54,994 bases of DNA from Fibrobacter succinogenes (GTDB taxonomy: Bacteria; Fibrobacterota; Fibrobacteria; Fibrobacterales; Fibrobacteraceae): positions 1-54,994 of the forward strand of contig CACVQR010000015.1 in assembly GCA_902756345.1 (NCBI GenBank), read 5' to 3'. This document shows positions 5,588 to 13,416 of this stretch, one piece after another. The notes beneath the pieces were generated by a model. That model saw only the letters and a program-made list of their open reading frames with translations. It did no database searches and was not told where the DNA came from. A program made the translations under genes and the position numbers. Within the stretch, counting starts at the first letter, position 1. Every line of letters starts with the position of its first letter.

Positions 5588-7795
5588 ATGGAAAAAGAAT
5601 ATACGCCTTATATCGGGAAGAATTTTGAAAAAAGCAAATACCGAATTCTCATTATTATTGATGAGATAAATGACTTTGCTGATTTCAAAAAAACAAAATA
5701 TGATAACTATTGCCACTATCTCATAGCGAAAAATGACGCCGTGAAAAAAATTTTAGCGCAATATGATTTAAAGAAAAATGACGTAGCCTGCTATAATTAT
5801 AGATACAACTGCAAATCAGAAATCAAGCTAGAGGAACTAAAAGGAAAAGAATTAACAGAATACAATAATGAACTTAGAAATCGCATCAATCAACTCAAAC
5901 CATGTAATATTATCATTCAGCGCGAGCAAATAACAAGGAATGTTACAAAAAGGAAAAAATATTTTGATTCTGGAAAGATAACATTTGAAAAATTTTTAGA
6001 AATCAAAGGAATTAAGCTTTTTGAATGCAGAAAAGATGGCAAGCAAGACTCTTCTCTTATAAAAGATCGATTTCTTGAATTAAAGTCTAGTTTAAACAAA
6101 ATTAATGTTTTTTTGGAAACATTAAATCCATGCATAAAAACTTTTGCAAAAACCAATAAGGAGAAAAAAAGGGAAGAAGAATCTTTTTTTATTTATAGCA
6201 AACAAAGTAAGAATTGCAAAAAATCAGTAATTTCCCCAAAGGACCTAAATAAGTTTTATAATCTTAGTCAAACAAATTATGCATCAGAAAAAGAATTTCT
6301 TTCTGACCACCAGTACGATCATAAATGGGAAGAACTTAATATAAAAGTTTGTGAAGAACTCGGGATTCCCTTCCCCAACAATGAAATAAGTCGTCAGTTA
6401 CAAGGCTGTATAAATTATTACAATATAAAAGACTGCATAAAAAGCGCTTTGCTAATAATAAATGAACTCGTTTCTGAAGATGAAGAGATTAAAACATCTG
6501 CCAATACGAAAACGAAAAAGGGAAATTATCTTATAATTTTCACTGATGAAAAACAGAAAACTTTAGACAAAATTAAAGCTGAATATAAAGAAAAAAATAA
6601 ACTAAGCGAGAATAACTTTTATTTTCACAGCTACATAGATAATTTTGATTTATTATATGTTTTAAAAGAAAAGAATTATCAAAATTTAACAGAACGGCCC
6701 CTATCGTGGTACAATGAAAGGCTCTTTAAGTTTATTATGGAAAATAAACCTAGTGCGATTGTTTTTTGCGGAGGGTTATTGACGAAAACTATTTTCAAAA
6801 ACAAAATTCCATCTATAAATAAAAAACTTAACGAATTCTTGATGGAGAACAATATTCTGTATTTTACGAAAGATCGCGTTACGAGAGAAAATCCTTCAAC
6901 TAAAAAGGATAGATTATTCCAAATAAAAAGTCTTATGGAAAATCTTCAAGACGATTTGAATAATCTAAACCCATGTAATGCAGCGGGTGAATTGGCGTTA
7001 AAAAACGAAAAATGGTATGGAATTCCAGAAAACCTTCTTAAAGAAAAAACGTACGATGAGTTATGCACTAAATATCATGTTTCTGATTCTGAATTAGAAA
7101 GATATCATCGGTATCGCAATGCCGATGATACACTACAAAAAGTTATAAGAAAAGTAAACGAAGTGATGGCGGATGATGAGGAATTGAAAAAAGTCAATCG
7201 TATGTTGCTTTTGCTTGTTGGTGCTTTTGTTCCGCTTCCTATGTTTTTTGAATTACTTGATTCCTTTAAAGATGAATCTGATTTTAACCGTATAAAAAAA
7301 ATAACAACTGATCGAAGTTCAATGATTATGTATAATGTTGAATTTTGGGAAAAATATAAAGATAAAAAAGAATATGAAAAGAAAAAAATTAGTTCGTATA
7401 ATAAAAGGCTCAATAATTTTTTTACTCGATTGAAAGAAGGACATTATGACAAAGATCTCCTTGAACTTATGAAAGAAAGAATTTTTGAGGAAAATCAAAT
7501 TAAAAAAATCAAAATATACCGAGATTTGTCATTTTTTTGTTGTAATGCTGATGAATACGAAGATATAAAAGAAAAAGAAGAACGCATAAAGGAAATGATT
7601 GATAAAAATCGGTCGGCTTTAAGAAAAGTAAAAAAAGATTCCGATGCGGCTCAACAAATAAAGGAGAAGATTGACGAATTACGTAGCCAAAAAGATAAAA
7701 TTAAAGAAGATATAGCCATTCAACGAGGCGACCGTCCAAAGGAAAAAGACCGAAATTATATATTGAATCACCTTTGGAAACCTGAAAATCCTTAG
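5588..7795 (+). CDS. AT-rich 735-aa protein with internal repeats, function unknown
   Basis: The start MEKEYTPYIGKNFEKSKYRI resembles the N-terminus of a uracil-DNA-glycosylase-superfamily group that usually continues with a Gly-Glu-Ser motif; here it reads IIDEINDF, so catalytic residues appear lost. At least two repeats are visible. LTEYNNELRNRINQLKPCN (about residue 90) parallels LSWYNERLFKFIMENKPSA (about residue 370), and both are followed some 70 residues later by a conserved L-N-P-C. A weaker third copy begins ISSYNKRLNNFF (about 605). The C-terminus is a charged coiled coil. Base composition is far more AT-rich than its neighbours, indicating transfer. ATG 5588 is preferred to 5561 because the latter lies inside the palindrome upstream of the promoter. 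Function unknown. Confidence 0.7.
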   Translation: MEKEYTPYIGKNFEKSKYRILIIIDEINDFADFKKTKYDNYCHYLIAKNDAVKKILAQYDLKKNDVACYNYRYNCKSEIKLEELKGKELTEYNNELRNRINQLKPCNIIIQREQITRNVTKRKKYFDSGKITFEKFLEIKGIKLFECRKDGKQDSSLIKDRFLELKSSLNKINVFLETLNPCIKTFAKTNKEKKREEESFFIYSKQSKNCKKSVISPKDLNKFYNLSQTNYASEKEFLSDHQYDHKWEELNIKVCEELGIPFPNNEISRQLQGCINYYNIKDCIKSALLIINELVSEDEEIKTSANTKTKKGNYLIIFTDEKQKTLDKIKAEYKEKNKLSENNFYFHSYIDNFDLLYVLKEKNYQNLTERPLSWYNERLFKFIMENKPSAIVFCGGLLTKTIFKNKIPSINKKLNEFLMENNILYFTKDRVTRENPSTKKDRLFQIKSLMENLQDDLNNLNPCNAAGELALKNEKWYGIPENLLKEKTYDELCTKYHVSDSELERYHRYRNADDTLQKVIRKVNEVMADDEELKKVNRMLLLLVGAFVPLPMFFELLDSFKDESDFNRIKKITTDRSSMIMYNVEFWEKYKDKKEYEKKKISSYNKRLNNFFTRLKEGHYDKDLLELMKERIFEENQIKKIKIYRDLSFFCCNADEYEDIKEKEERIKEMIDKNRSALRKVKKDSDAAQQIKEKIDELRSQKDKIKEDIAIQRGDRPKEKDRNYILNHLWKPENP

Positions 7796-7851
7796 CATTT
7801 TTCATACAAACTAAATAGCGTAAATCATACGATTTTCACTTGTTTAGTTGT

Positions 7852-7859
7852 TATATTTA
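7852..7859 (+). promoter_or_regulatory. -7 element of the 52-aa gene
   Basis: TATATTTA (one mismatch to TAnnTTTG). Transcription would start near 7864-7866, exactly where the first leader hairpin begins. Confidence 0.4.
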
Positions 7860-7863
7860 GAAC

Positions 7864-7924
7864 AGTTACCACAACTGAGATGTTTGATGGTAACTCCAAG
7901 AGGTACTTGGAAACAAACAAGGAG
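7864..7924 (+). promoter_or_regulatory. Structured leader of the 52-aa gene
   Basis: Hairpin 1 is GTTACCA (7864-7870) with TGGTAAC (7888-7894). Hairpin 2 is CCAAG-AGGTA-CTTGG (7896-7910). AAGGAG follows at 7919-7924. As in the leaders at 5205, 5403 and 8291, a TAAC lies directly before the RBS-proximal hairpin. Confidence 0.4.
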
Positions 7925-7930
7925 TTCCCT

Positions 7931-8089
7931 ATGTGGGACTATAAAAATGAAGGCTCTAATTATGATCGCGCTGTCGAAGGCGGCGATGAAACTTTCCACG
8001 ATTACATGATTGAACGCTGCAGGGACAGCAGCTTTGACTGGGATCGTTGGGACAAAGCTACAGGAGATGGCTATGGCAGACACAACTAA
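7931..8089 (+). CDS. Small acidic hypothetical protein (52 aa)
   Basis: A 52-aa soluble protein rich in Asp, Glu, Tyr and Trp (starts MWDYKNEGSNYDRAVEGGDE, later FDWDRWDKATGDG). The ATG at 7931 has AAGGAG six bases upstream. The longer in-frame start at 7880 falls inside the leader hairpin and lacks an RBS. It has its own promoter (7852-7859), two-hairpin leader and terminator (8135-8159), so it is a self-contained transcription unit between the 735-aa gene and the PIN gene. No family recognised. Confidence 0.55.
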   Translation: MWDYKNEGSNYDRAVEGGDETFHDYMIERCRDSSFDWDRWDKATGDGYGRHN

Positions 8090-8134
8090 ACGTTAACCCC
8101 CGAATCACCACAACACCAGCAAGTCCGCCGACTC

Positions 8135-8159
8135 AAGACAGCATTTTTTTGTCTTTTTT
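8135..8159 (+). terminator. Terminator of the 52-aa gene
   Basis: AAGACA (8135-8140) pairs with TGTCTT (8150-8155), followed by a T run to 8159. Confidence 0.6.
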
Positions 8160-8216
8160 AAGCCCCGGGCACTTTTTGACCTTAGTTATTTATTGGCTGT
8201 CATAAGGACTTGAATC

Positions 8217-8272
8217 GAGATACAGCAAAGCGGTACGGCGCCTAATCGCTTGCAAAGTATCTCACCTTTTTA
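8217..8272 (+). terminator. Large stem-loop with T tail, possible end of a small RNA
   Basis: GAGATAC (8217-8223) pairs with GTATCTC (8257-8263). An inner stem GCAA-(A)-GCG with CGC-TTGC encloses GTACGGCGCC. The run ACCTTTTTATTT follows. The preceding gene already has a terminator at 8135-8159, so this second one implies a separate short transcript from about 8165 on. No gene lies in 8090-8367 apart from these structures and the leader at 8291. Confidence 0.45.
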
Positions 8273-8290
8273 TTTCAGATTACATCATTC

Positions 8291-8360
8291 AACCTGTTGC
8301 GAAGCACCGCTTCGCAGGTTGTTAAACTTTTAACCTGCCGCCTTGATGGCGGCAAAGGAG
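8291..8360 (+). promoter_or_regulatory. Structured leader of the PIN/zinc-ribbon gene
   Basis: Hairpin 1 is AACCT...GCGAAGC-ACC-GCTTCGC-AGGTT (8291-8320). The linker ends in TTTTAACCT. Hairpin 2 is GCCGCC-TTGAT-GGCGGC (8337-8353), immediately followed by AAAGGAG (8354-8360). The second AACCTG (8332-8337) could also pair with CAGGTT (8315-8320), giving two exclusive folds next to the ribosome binding site. Confidence 0.5.
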
Positions 8361-8367
8361 TATGCGA

Positions 8368-9120
8368 ATGAACATTCGTATAAGCCCCAACGACTACATG
8401 CTTAAAACGTTTTTGACCCATAAACTTTACGCAGACACGAACATCTTCCTATTGAATTCTTGGGAAAAATGCAAAGAAATAATTTTTCCACGCCTTGCTC
8501 TGTGCAACCGCAAGCTTATCGTACTTGGTTCAGTAATGGCCGAATTGCGCAAGCTGGCAAGCGCAACAGATAAGCTGGCCGTCGCATGCAGGGCCCAGAA
8601 AGCGATTCACGACATCAACAGCCTCGTCAATCAGAAATTGATTAAAATCGAAGGGGACGACGCATCGTTTGCAGATCATGACTTTTTGTCAACCTTCACG
8701 ACGAGACGCCTAAGTGAAAATATCGTCCTGCTCTCTGCTGATAAAGGCTTGCTCGAAGATGTAAACCGACTCAACTATAGCGAATCGGTTCATTCGTATC
8801 GTCGCATACTTGTGTGGCATCAAGAACCAAATGGTTTCATCAATACACGCTGGGCAAAGCGACTCAATAGGAACCAAGTCTTTTTCAAGGAATCAACCGA
8901 AGAACGCTATTGCGCAACATGCGGCAAACCTTTCTACTTGTCCCCAACGCATAAGCAATTCTTCCTCTCCAAAGGGCTTGCAATCCCGACACACTGCCCA
9001 GACTGTCGAGCATTGATTAAGAAGACTGCAGAACAGGAAAACACCCCTAACCTGGCAAGCTCAATCCGCAATTTCGTGGAAGCGATCAAAAAACAGCTTG
9101 CCACCAGCAACAACATTTAA
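8368..9120 (+). CDS. PIN-domain nuclease with C-terminal zinc ribbon
   Basis: A 250-aa protein. Residues about 20-150 fit a PIN fold: YADTNIFL supplies Asp23, VMAEL supplies Glu59 and LLSADKGLLED supplies Asp125, the acidic metal-binding set of these RNases. Residues 182-213 form a zinc ribbon CATC...CPDC. PIN proteins cleave RNA, often as toxins or in stress responses. No partner antitoxin is seen; the ribbon may provide RNA or protein binding. ATG 8368 is chosen because AAAGGAG is 7 nt upstream, while 8362 is too close. It is 17 nt before a FISUMP gene, clearly one operon, and sits behind a structured leader. Confidence 0.75.
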   Translation: MNIRISPNDYMLKTFLTHKLYADTNIFLLNSWEKCKEIIFPRLALCNRKLIVLGSVMAELRKLASATDKLAVACRAQKAIHDINSLVNQKLIKIEGDDASFADHDFLSTFTTRRLSENIVLLSADKGLLEDVNRLNYSESVHSYRRILVWHQEPNGFINTRWAKRLNRNQVFFKESTEERYCATCGKPFYLSPTHKQFFLSKGLAIPTHCPDCRALIKKTAEQENTPNLASSIRNFVEAIKKQLATSNNI

Positions 9121-9137
9121 CCAAAAGGATCCAAAAA

Positions 9138-9710
9138 ATGGCATTAAAATTCATTGACGACAGAGACAACGAAGTATACAACCTCGTCCGTATCGGAAAT
9201 CAACTCTGGTTTGCAGAAAACCTCCGTTACCACGTGGAAGATCGCTGCTTTCTCTACAATCAGAAATACTCCTCCTTCAAGAAGAGCGGCTACCTTTACA
9301 GCAAGGACGCTCTTGATGAACTTTGCCCTCCCGGATGGCATATTCCCTCGGCAGCTGAATTTACCAAGCTTTTCCAGAGTTTTGAAAAATCGGCTCATGA
9401 GATGAACTGGGTCGAAATGTTCGCGGGCAAGCACCTCGACCGGAATCTCTCCTTGCAATTTGGCGGATTCGGATCCGAAGCGCAGATGGATTTCTGGGAA
9501 GAAGGTCAGGGAGCCTATTTCTGGACATCGACCGAAGGCAAAAACAAGGACAAGCAATACTGCGTCATTGACTCCAAAGGCATCAGCTTTAGGTACCCGG
9601 CGCCAATGCGCGACTTGTTTAGCGTAAGGTTGGTCTGCAACGAAGTATTGACCACTAGGTCGAACTTTGCCTACCTTAAGCGAGCTACATCAAACGAAGG
9701 ACCGTTCTAA
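9138..9710 (+). CDS. FISUMP-domain protein paired with the PIN gene
   Basis: A 190-aa protein made almost entirely of the Fibrobacter succinogenes major paralogous domain: LVRIGNQLWFAENLRYH at the start, then YSKDALDELCPPGWHIPS, FGGFGSEAQ, YFWTSTEGK and a final SVRLVCNE. It has no signal peptide and lacks the N-terminal helical module of the array at 10344-18723. The domain is predicted to share the FGE/C-type-lectin fold and usually binds ligands or partners. AAAGGA precedes the ATG. It lies 17 nt after the PIN gene and before a strong terminator (9721-9752). Probably the recognition partner of the nuclease, an inference from operon structure only. Confidence 0.85.
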   Translation: MALKFIDDRDNEVYNLVRIGNQLWFAENLRYHVEDRCFLYNQKYSSFKKSGYLYSKDALDELCPPGWHIPSAAEFTKLFQSFEKSAHEMNWVEMFAGKHLDRNLSLQFGGFGSEAQMDFWEEGQGAYFWTSTEGKNKDKQYCVIDSKGISFRYPAPMRDLFSVRLVCNEVLTTRSNFAYLKRATSNEGPF

Positions 9711-9720
9711 AAAATAAAGG

Positions 9721-9752
9721 CCGCCGGCATAAAAGCCGGCGGTTCTTTTTTT
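9721..9752 (+). terminator. Terminator of the PIN-FISUMP operon
   Basis: CCGCCGGC (9721-9728) pairs with GCCGGCGG (9735-9742), followed by TTCTTTTTTT. On the minus strand the facing A-rich tail (RC of 9711-9719) can also stop transcription coming out of the LRAT gene. Confidence 0.85.
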
Positions 9753-9803
9753 ATGGAAGGCACAATTCTTGAATCTGCATGAAAGAGGATGCATTAGGAT
9801 AGA

Positions 9804-10322
9804 CTACGGCATAATTGAGTCTATCCATGAATTGACTTGCCGACTTTCAGCGACATTCGTTTTGCACCATATCGCAAAGTTTTCGCAATTGTTTACTAAA
9901 AAATTATATTCGTCTCCGTCAATTCCTTTTTTTCCTATCAGCATTCTCGCCCTTTCAACAGTTTGTTGAGGCGATTGGAGTTGATATTCGTCTTTATGCA
10001 CTATATAACGAAGAAAACTGCCGCACTCATATTTTTTGGGGAAATCCATAATATAGACCGTATTGCCATCCGCAAAGTCCTCTATTGTTGTTTCATGGAT
10101 ATCTGCTTCAGAGCCAATATCACGTGGAGCGAAGTGAATGACTTTTCCCGATCCAATATAAATTCCAAAATGCTTATATGCGGAAATATAACGCCTGCAA
10201 AAAATTACATCTCCATAGCTAGGAGTTCCTGAGCATTCGTGAATATACTCATAAAGTATTTTATTCTTTAAAACTCGAGGTGCGGGAAGTGAATGAATAA
10301 ATCGTTTAAGAAGAAAGTTCAT
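9804..10322 (-). CDS. LRAT-fold (NlpC/P60 superfamily) protein
   Basis: A 172-aa protein with the LRAT signature: HFGIYIGSGKVIHFAP supplies His51 and His63, and NNCENFAIWC supplies Cys146, in the circularly permuted papain order His...Cys. The family includes lecithin:retinol acyltransferase, HRASLS phospholipases/acyltransferases and many bacterial proteins acting on lipids or amides. No signal peptide or membrane helix is seen, so it is probably cytoplasmic. AGGAAA precedes the ATG. It is the last gene of the 12-gene GTPase/FISUMP operon, 21 nt after a FISUMP gene. A lipid-acting effector role is an inference. Confidence 0.75.
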   Translation of the reverse strand: MNFLLKRFIHSLPAPRVLKNKILYEYIHECSGTPSYGDVIFCRRYISAYKHFGIYIGSGKVIHFAPRDIGSEADIHETTIEDFADGNTVYIMDFPKKYECGSFLRYIVHKDEYQLQSPQQTVERARMLIGKKGIDGDEYNFLVNNCENFAIWCKTNVAESRQVNSWIDSIMP

Positions 10323-10343
10323 TTTTTGATTTCCTATAAATAA

Positions 10344-11237
10344 TCAAACATCTTTTACATAACGAATGCAATTTACAGAATCTGCTTCTGTTCGCATAAA
10401 TTGAATTTCATCAGATTCGTCATCTAAAGAAAAACATAAGCGGGGTAATTTGGATTCTCCAGAATCACCTTTCAACCAAAAATTAATAGCTTGACTTCCA
10501 TCATCCATTTTAAGGGGAATGGCATTAAAACCAAATAAATCTAATCCATTTTTCCACTTACTGGTCGATTTTAAAGCGGCTCCAGTTTTATTAGTGACCC
10601 CCTTTATTTCACAGATAAGGTCTTGAAAATCCGCTATAGTCGGTAAACGCCAACCTTGAGGAGCGCAGCGCACCGCTTTTTCATATGAAGCGAGTTCAAC
10701 GAGTTTGCCTCCACATGCGGATTTGGATTTTGGAATACCGAAAATACCAAATTTTATTTCCCACTGGAGTGCCCCTGGACCAACCCACTCATTACCCATA
10801 ACAAAAAAATTCTCAGCCATCCAAATAGTGTTTCCGATTCGACAGGTCTTGTATGTTTTATCCTTATAGATGAATTCGCCTAATTCTTTCTGACTTTCAA
10901 ATTGGTTAATTTGAGGAAATGCAAATATCTCAGCAAATGCCGATATGACATCATAGGCGGAATCCGGCAGCATTTGAGCATTAATTAAATCTTGGTAGCA
11001 ATTCTTTAAGATTTGTTCTTGTTGATTTTCACTAGAAGCGAAATCTGATGCGGCCCTTTTTGCATTGTATATTTTTTGCGGAATTCCCTTGATATTTGCA
11101 AACGCAAGAATATCATTTGCAATAGACTTTCTTTGCCCTAAAGCTTTACGTAATCGCAATGTATTTTCATTTGAAAAGATTTCTTCGTCGAAATCCGCTA
11201 TAAGATTTTGTAAAACCTTTTTGAGTTGCTGTATCAA
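10344..11237 (-). CDS. FISUMP paralog h (helical module + FISUMP)
   Basis: 297 aa. Residues 1-110 are a diverged copy of the shared helical module (IFSNENTLRLRKALGQ, ANIKGIPQKIY). Residues about 125-297 are FISUMP (YKTCRIGNTIWMAENF, QGWRLPTIADF, LDLFGFNAIP, NCIRYVKDV). No ATG is available in frame: the coding frame opens at a TTG (11237) preceded by GAGGAAA, or possibly an ATT further upstream right after a stop codon. This suggests the N-terminus was trimmed. No zinc ribbon. It is the eighth and last FISUMP gene of the operon and the most divergent. Confidence 0.8.
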   Translation of the reverse strand: MIQQLKKVLQNLIADFDEEIFSNENTLRLRKALGQRKSIANDILAFANIKGIPQKIYNAKRAASDFASSENQQEQILKNCYQDLINAQMLPDSAYDVISAFAEIFAFPQINQFESQKELGEFIYKDKTYKTCRIGNTIWMAENFFVMGNEWVGPGALQWEIKFGIFGIPKSKSACGGKLVELASYEKAVRCAPQGWRLPTIADFQDLICEIKGVTNKTGAALKSTSKWKNGLDLFGFNAIPLKMDDGSQAINFWLKGDSGESKLPRLCFSLDDESDEIQFMRTEADSVNCIRYVKDV

Positions 11238-11284
11238 TTCTAATATTTCCTCTACATCAATGGCTTAGTTTTTTCAACATTTGA

Positions 11285-12316
11285 TTATTCCTCTTCAGCA
11301 TCTTTTACGTAGCGAATGCAGGCGTAAGAGTCGTATTTCATATCTTCAAATATGTAATTATCGGTGCTAAGAATGGAAAAAGCTCTGTATGCCGTTTTCC
11401 CGCTTTCTGAAAGCCAAAATCTTGTCATTAAAGAACCATCAGATTGACGTTGCGTTGGGAATGCACTAAATCCAAAGTCGTCCGTTCCTTTTTTTCCGGA
11501 GCCATGCCATTGTGATTCTGACTTTAACGATACAGCAACATCAAGATTTTGGGACTTAATAAAATCCATCATGTCATGGATATCTTCTTCTGTTGGAAGC
11601 CGCCAACCTTGTGGAATGGTAATGTACGATGATTGAGTGGGATTAGAATCATAACTGTGTCGGTACAATTTACCGTATTTGGGGTTGATACATTCCTCTG
11701 CATCAACTCCATAAATTGGAAAATCAAGATTTTTGGCCAGCCAAATTTGATTGCCAATTCTGCAAGTTGGAAAATCAAATTCTGTCTGTGGTTCATCCTT
11801 GCCGCTCCAAGAAGATCGACTAATGTCAACCTTTATTTTTACAGTATCAAGCTCCTTTTTTTTGAAAGAGTTGTCTTCGAATTCAGCAAAAATGCCCATC
11901 ACATGCGTAAGCCAAGAAATAGTTTCTTTCGCAAATTCCTGTGGCAAACCGAAAGAAGTCATTTCGTTAAGACAGAAATCCGCCATTTGCTGCTGCTCAT
12001 TTTGCGGTTGATCTAGTACTGAATAAAGCTTTTGCGGAACGTTCTTGATGTTGGCTACGAGCAATTTGTCGCGAGCCACATCAAAGGGCGCCTCCAGCTT
12101 AACCAGAGATTTTGTAAAACGCGAACTATTCTCTTCGCTGAAGATTTCAAGCCCACCAAAATCATCAGCGAATTTTTTCAGCTCGGCTTCAATTGTTCCT
12201 GCTTCAATAGGCGGCAAAATCTTTGGAAAAAATGTTCCACAATATGGACATGCGACAAATTCCTTGAGTATGCTTTCGTCGAAGAGGAGTTCTTTATTGC
12301 ATTTTTGGCATTTCAT
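11285..12316 (-). CDS. FISUMP paralog g (zinc ribbon + helical module + FISUMP)
   Basis: 343 aa. Residues 1-30 form a zinc ribbon CQKC...CPYC. Residues about 40-140 are the helical module (FGGLEIFSEENSSRFTKSLV, NVPQKLYSV). After a linker, residues about 180-343 are FISUMP (FPTCRIGNQIWLAKNL, GKLYRHSYDS, QGWRLPTEEDIHDMM, DDFGFSAFP, ACIRYVKDA). AAAGGAG precedes the ATG. The gap to gene f is 17 nt. Cytoplasmic by sequence. The ribbon and helical module are typical of adaptor parts, the FISUMP part of a ligand-facing head. Confidence 0.88.
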   Translation of the reverse strand: MKCQKCNKELLFDESILKEFVACPYCGTFFPKILPPIEAGTIEAELKKFADDFGGLEIFSEENSSRFTKSLVKLEAPFDVARDKLLVANIKNVPQKLYSVLDQPQNEQQQMADFCLNEMTSFGLPQEFAKETISWLTHVMGIFAEFEDNSFKKKELDTVKIKVDISRSSWSGKDEPQTEFDFPTCRIGNQIWLAKNLDFPIYGVDAEECINPKYGKLYRHSYDSNPTQSSYITIPQGWRLPTEEDIHDMMDFIKSQNLDVAVSLKSESQWHGSGKKGTDDFGFSAFPTQRQSDGSLMTRFWLSESGKTAYRAFSILSTDNYIFEDMKYDSYACIRYVKDAEEE

Positions 12317-12333
12317 TGGAAATCTCCTTTTAA

Positions 12334-13398
12334 TTATTCAGCATCCTTCACAAAACGAACGCAGCCAAATTTATTCCGATAATTCACTATATCTTCATAT
12401 TGGAAATTATCACTATCCGCATCAAGAGTTACTAAAGAATAATTGTGCGATTCAGAATATCCCGCACCTTTTATTCTTACATCAATACCCCTATCCGCCC
12501 AAAATGAAACTTTTGTGACGCCATCGTCACCCCGAGCAGCAGGGTATGCCTCAAAACCAAACAAATCTATCCCTTTGCCGCCACGGCCATGCCATAGCTT
12601 TGGACTTTTCAGGGCTTCTCCAACAGTCAACCCCAAAGATATAATGTATTCTTCCAAATTCTTAAAATCCTCAATTGTTGGAAGCCTCCATCCTTCATTA
12701 GGAAAGTGAAGTTCACTAAAGAACCACGGTCCTTTGAATATTGACCCTGACAATGGATTTATAGCATCATGTTGTTCATAGTGATACGGATCAAACGTAT
12801 TGCAATCCAGGAATATGTTTTTTGAAGCCCATATTAGATCGTTAATAAAGCATGTGTTTATTGGGGCGCATTCAAACAATTTTTCTCTACCAAAGAGATT
12901 TGGCGCTTTTATGATTACGGGTTCCCCCATCCTCTTTTCCACAATAGGTTTTTGTTCCAACGTAACTGAAAAATTCATTAGTTGAGCAAGCCAAGAAATA
13001 ATTTCGTCAATAAGCTTCTTTTGCAAACCAAAAGCAAGTAATTCTTCTACGCAGGAACCAACGACCTGCTGCTTTTCTTTTTGCGGCAACTCTATCACGG
13101 AATACATTTTTTGCGGAACCTTTTTGATATTAGCAACAAAAAGCTTATTTCGTTCTTCCGCAAATTTGGAATCAATCGCTGTTAAAGCTCTACTAAACCG
13201 TGAATAATTTTCTTCGCTAAGAATCTCTAATCCACCGAATTCATTGACAATACGTTTCAATTCGGTATCTATAGAAACATCAGAATCATGAGATTCTCCT
13301 GCTTGAGAAAGCGGCTTTCCGCAAAACGGACATTTTATGAATTTTTCAAGAACTTCTTCAGGAAAGTTCAGTTCTTGATTGCATTGAGGGCAGTTCAT
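12334..13398 (-). CDS. FISUMP paralog f (zinc ribbon + helical module + FISUMP)
   Basis: 354 aa, same order as gene g. Zinc ribbon CPQC...CPFC (residues 3-25). Helical module with FGGLEILSEENYSRFSRAL and KVPQKMYSV. FISUMP with a 10-residue-longer loop before EGWRLPTIEDFKNLEEYI, then IDLFGFEAYPAARG and CVRFVKDA. The ribbon and module are closest to gene d, as expected if the pair e-f arose by duplication of the pair c-d. GGAGATCATT precedes the ATG; 18 nt separate it from gene e. Confidence 0.88.
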   Translation of the reverse strand: MNCPQCNQELNFPEEVLEKFIKCPFCGKPLSQAGESHDSDVSIDTELKRIVNEFGGLEILSEENYSRFSRALTAIDSKFAEERNKLFVANIKKVPQKMYSVIELPQKEKQQVVGSCVEELLAFGLQKKLIDEIISWLAQLMNFSVTLEQKPIVEKRMGEPVIIKAPNLFGREKLFECAPINTCFINDLIWASKNIFLDCNTFDPYHYEQHDAINPLSGSIFKGPWFFSELHFPNEGWRLPTIEDFKNLEEYIISLGLTVGEALKSPKLWHGRGGKGIDLFGFEAYPAARGDDGVTKVSFWADRGIDVRIKGAGYSESHNYSLVTLDADSDNFQYEDIVNYRNKFGCVRFVKDAE

Positions 13399-13416
13399 AA
13401 TGATCTCCTTGAAATT

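Noticed and set aside
7880-7930. Longer start for the 52-aa protein (70 codons)
   Set aside because: The extra codons fall inside two leader hairpins and lack a ribosome binding site, while the ATG at 7931 has AAGGAG at good distance.
8165-8280. Remnant of a tRNA or tmRNA end as an attachment site
   Set aside because: No acceptor stem or T-loop GGTTCGAATCC could be aligned, and no integrase gene is nearby.
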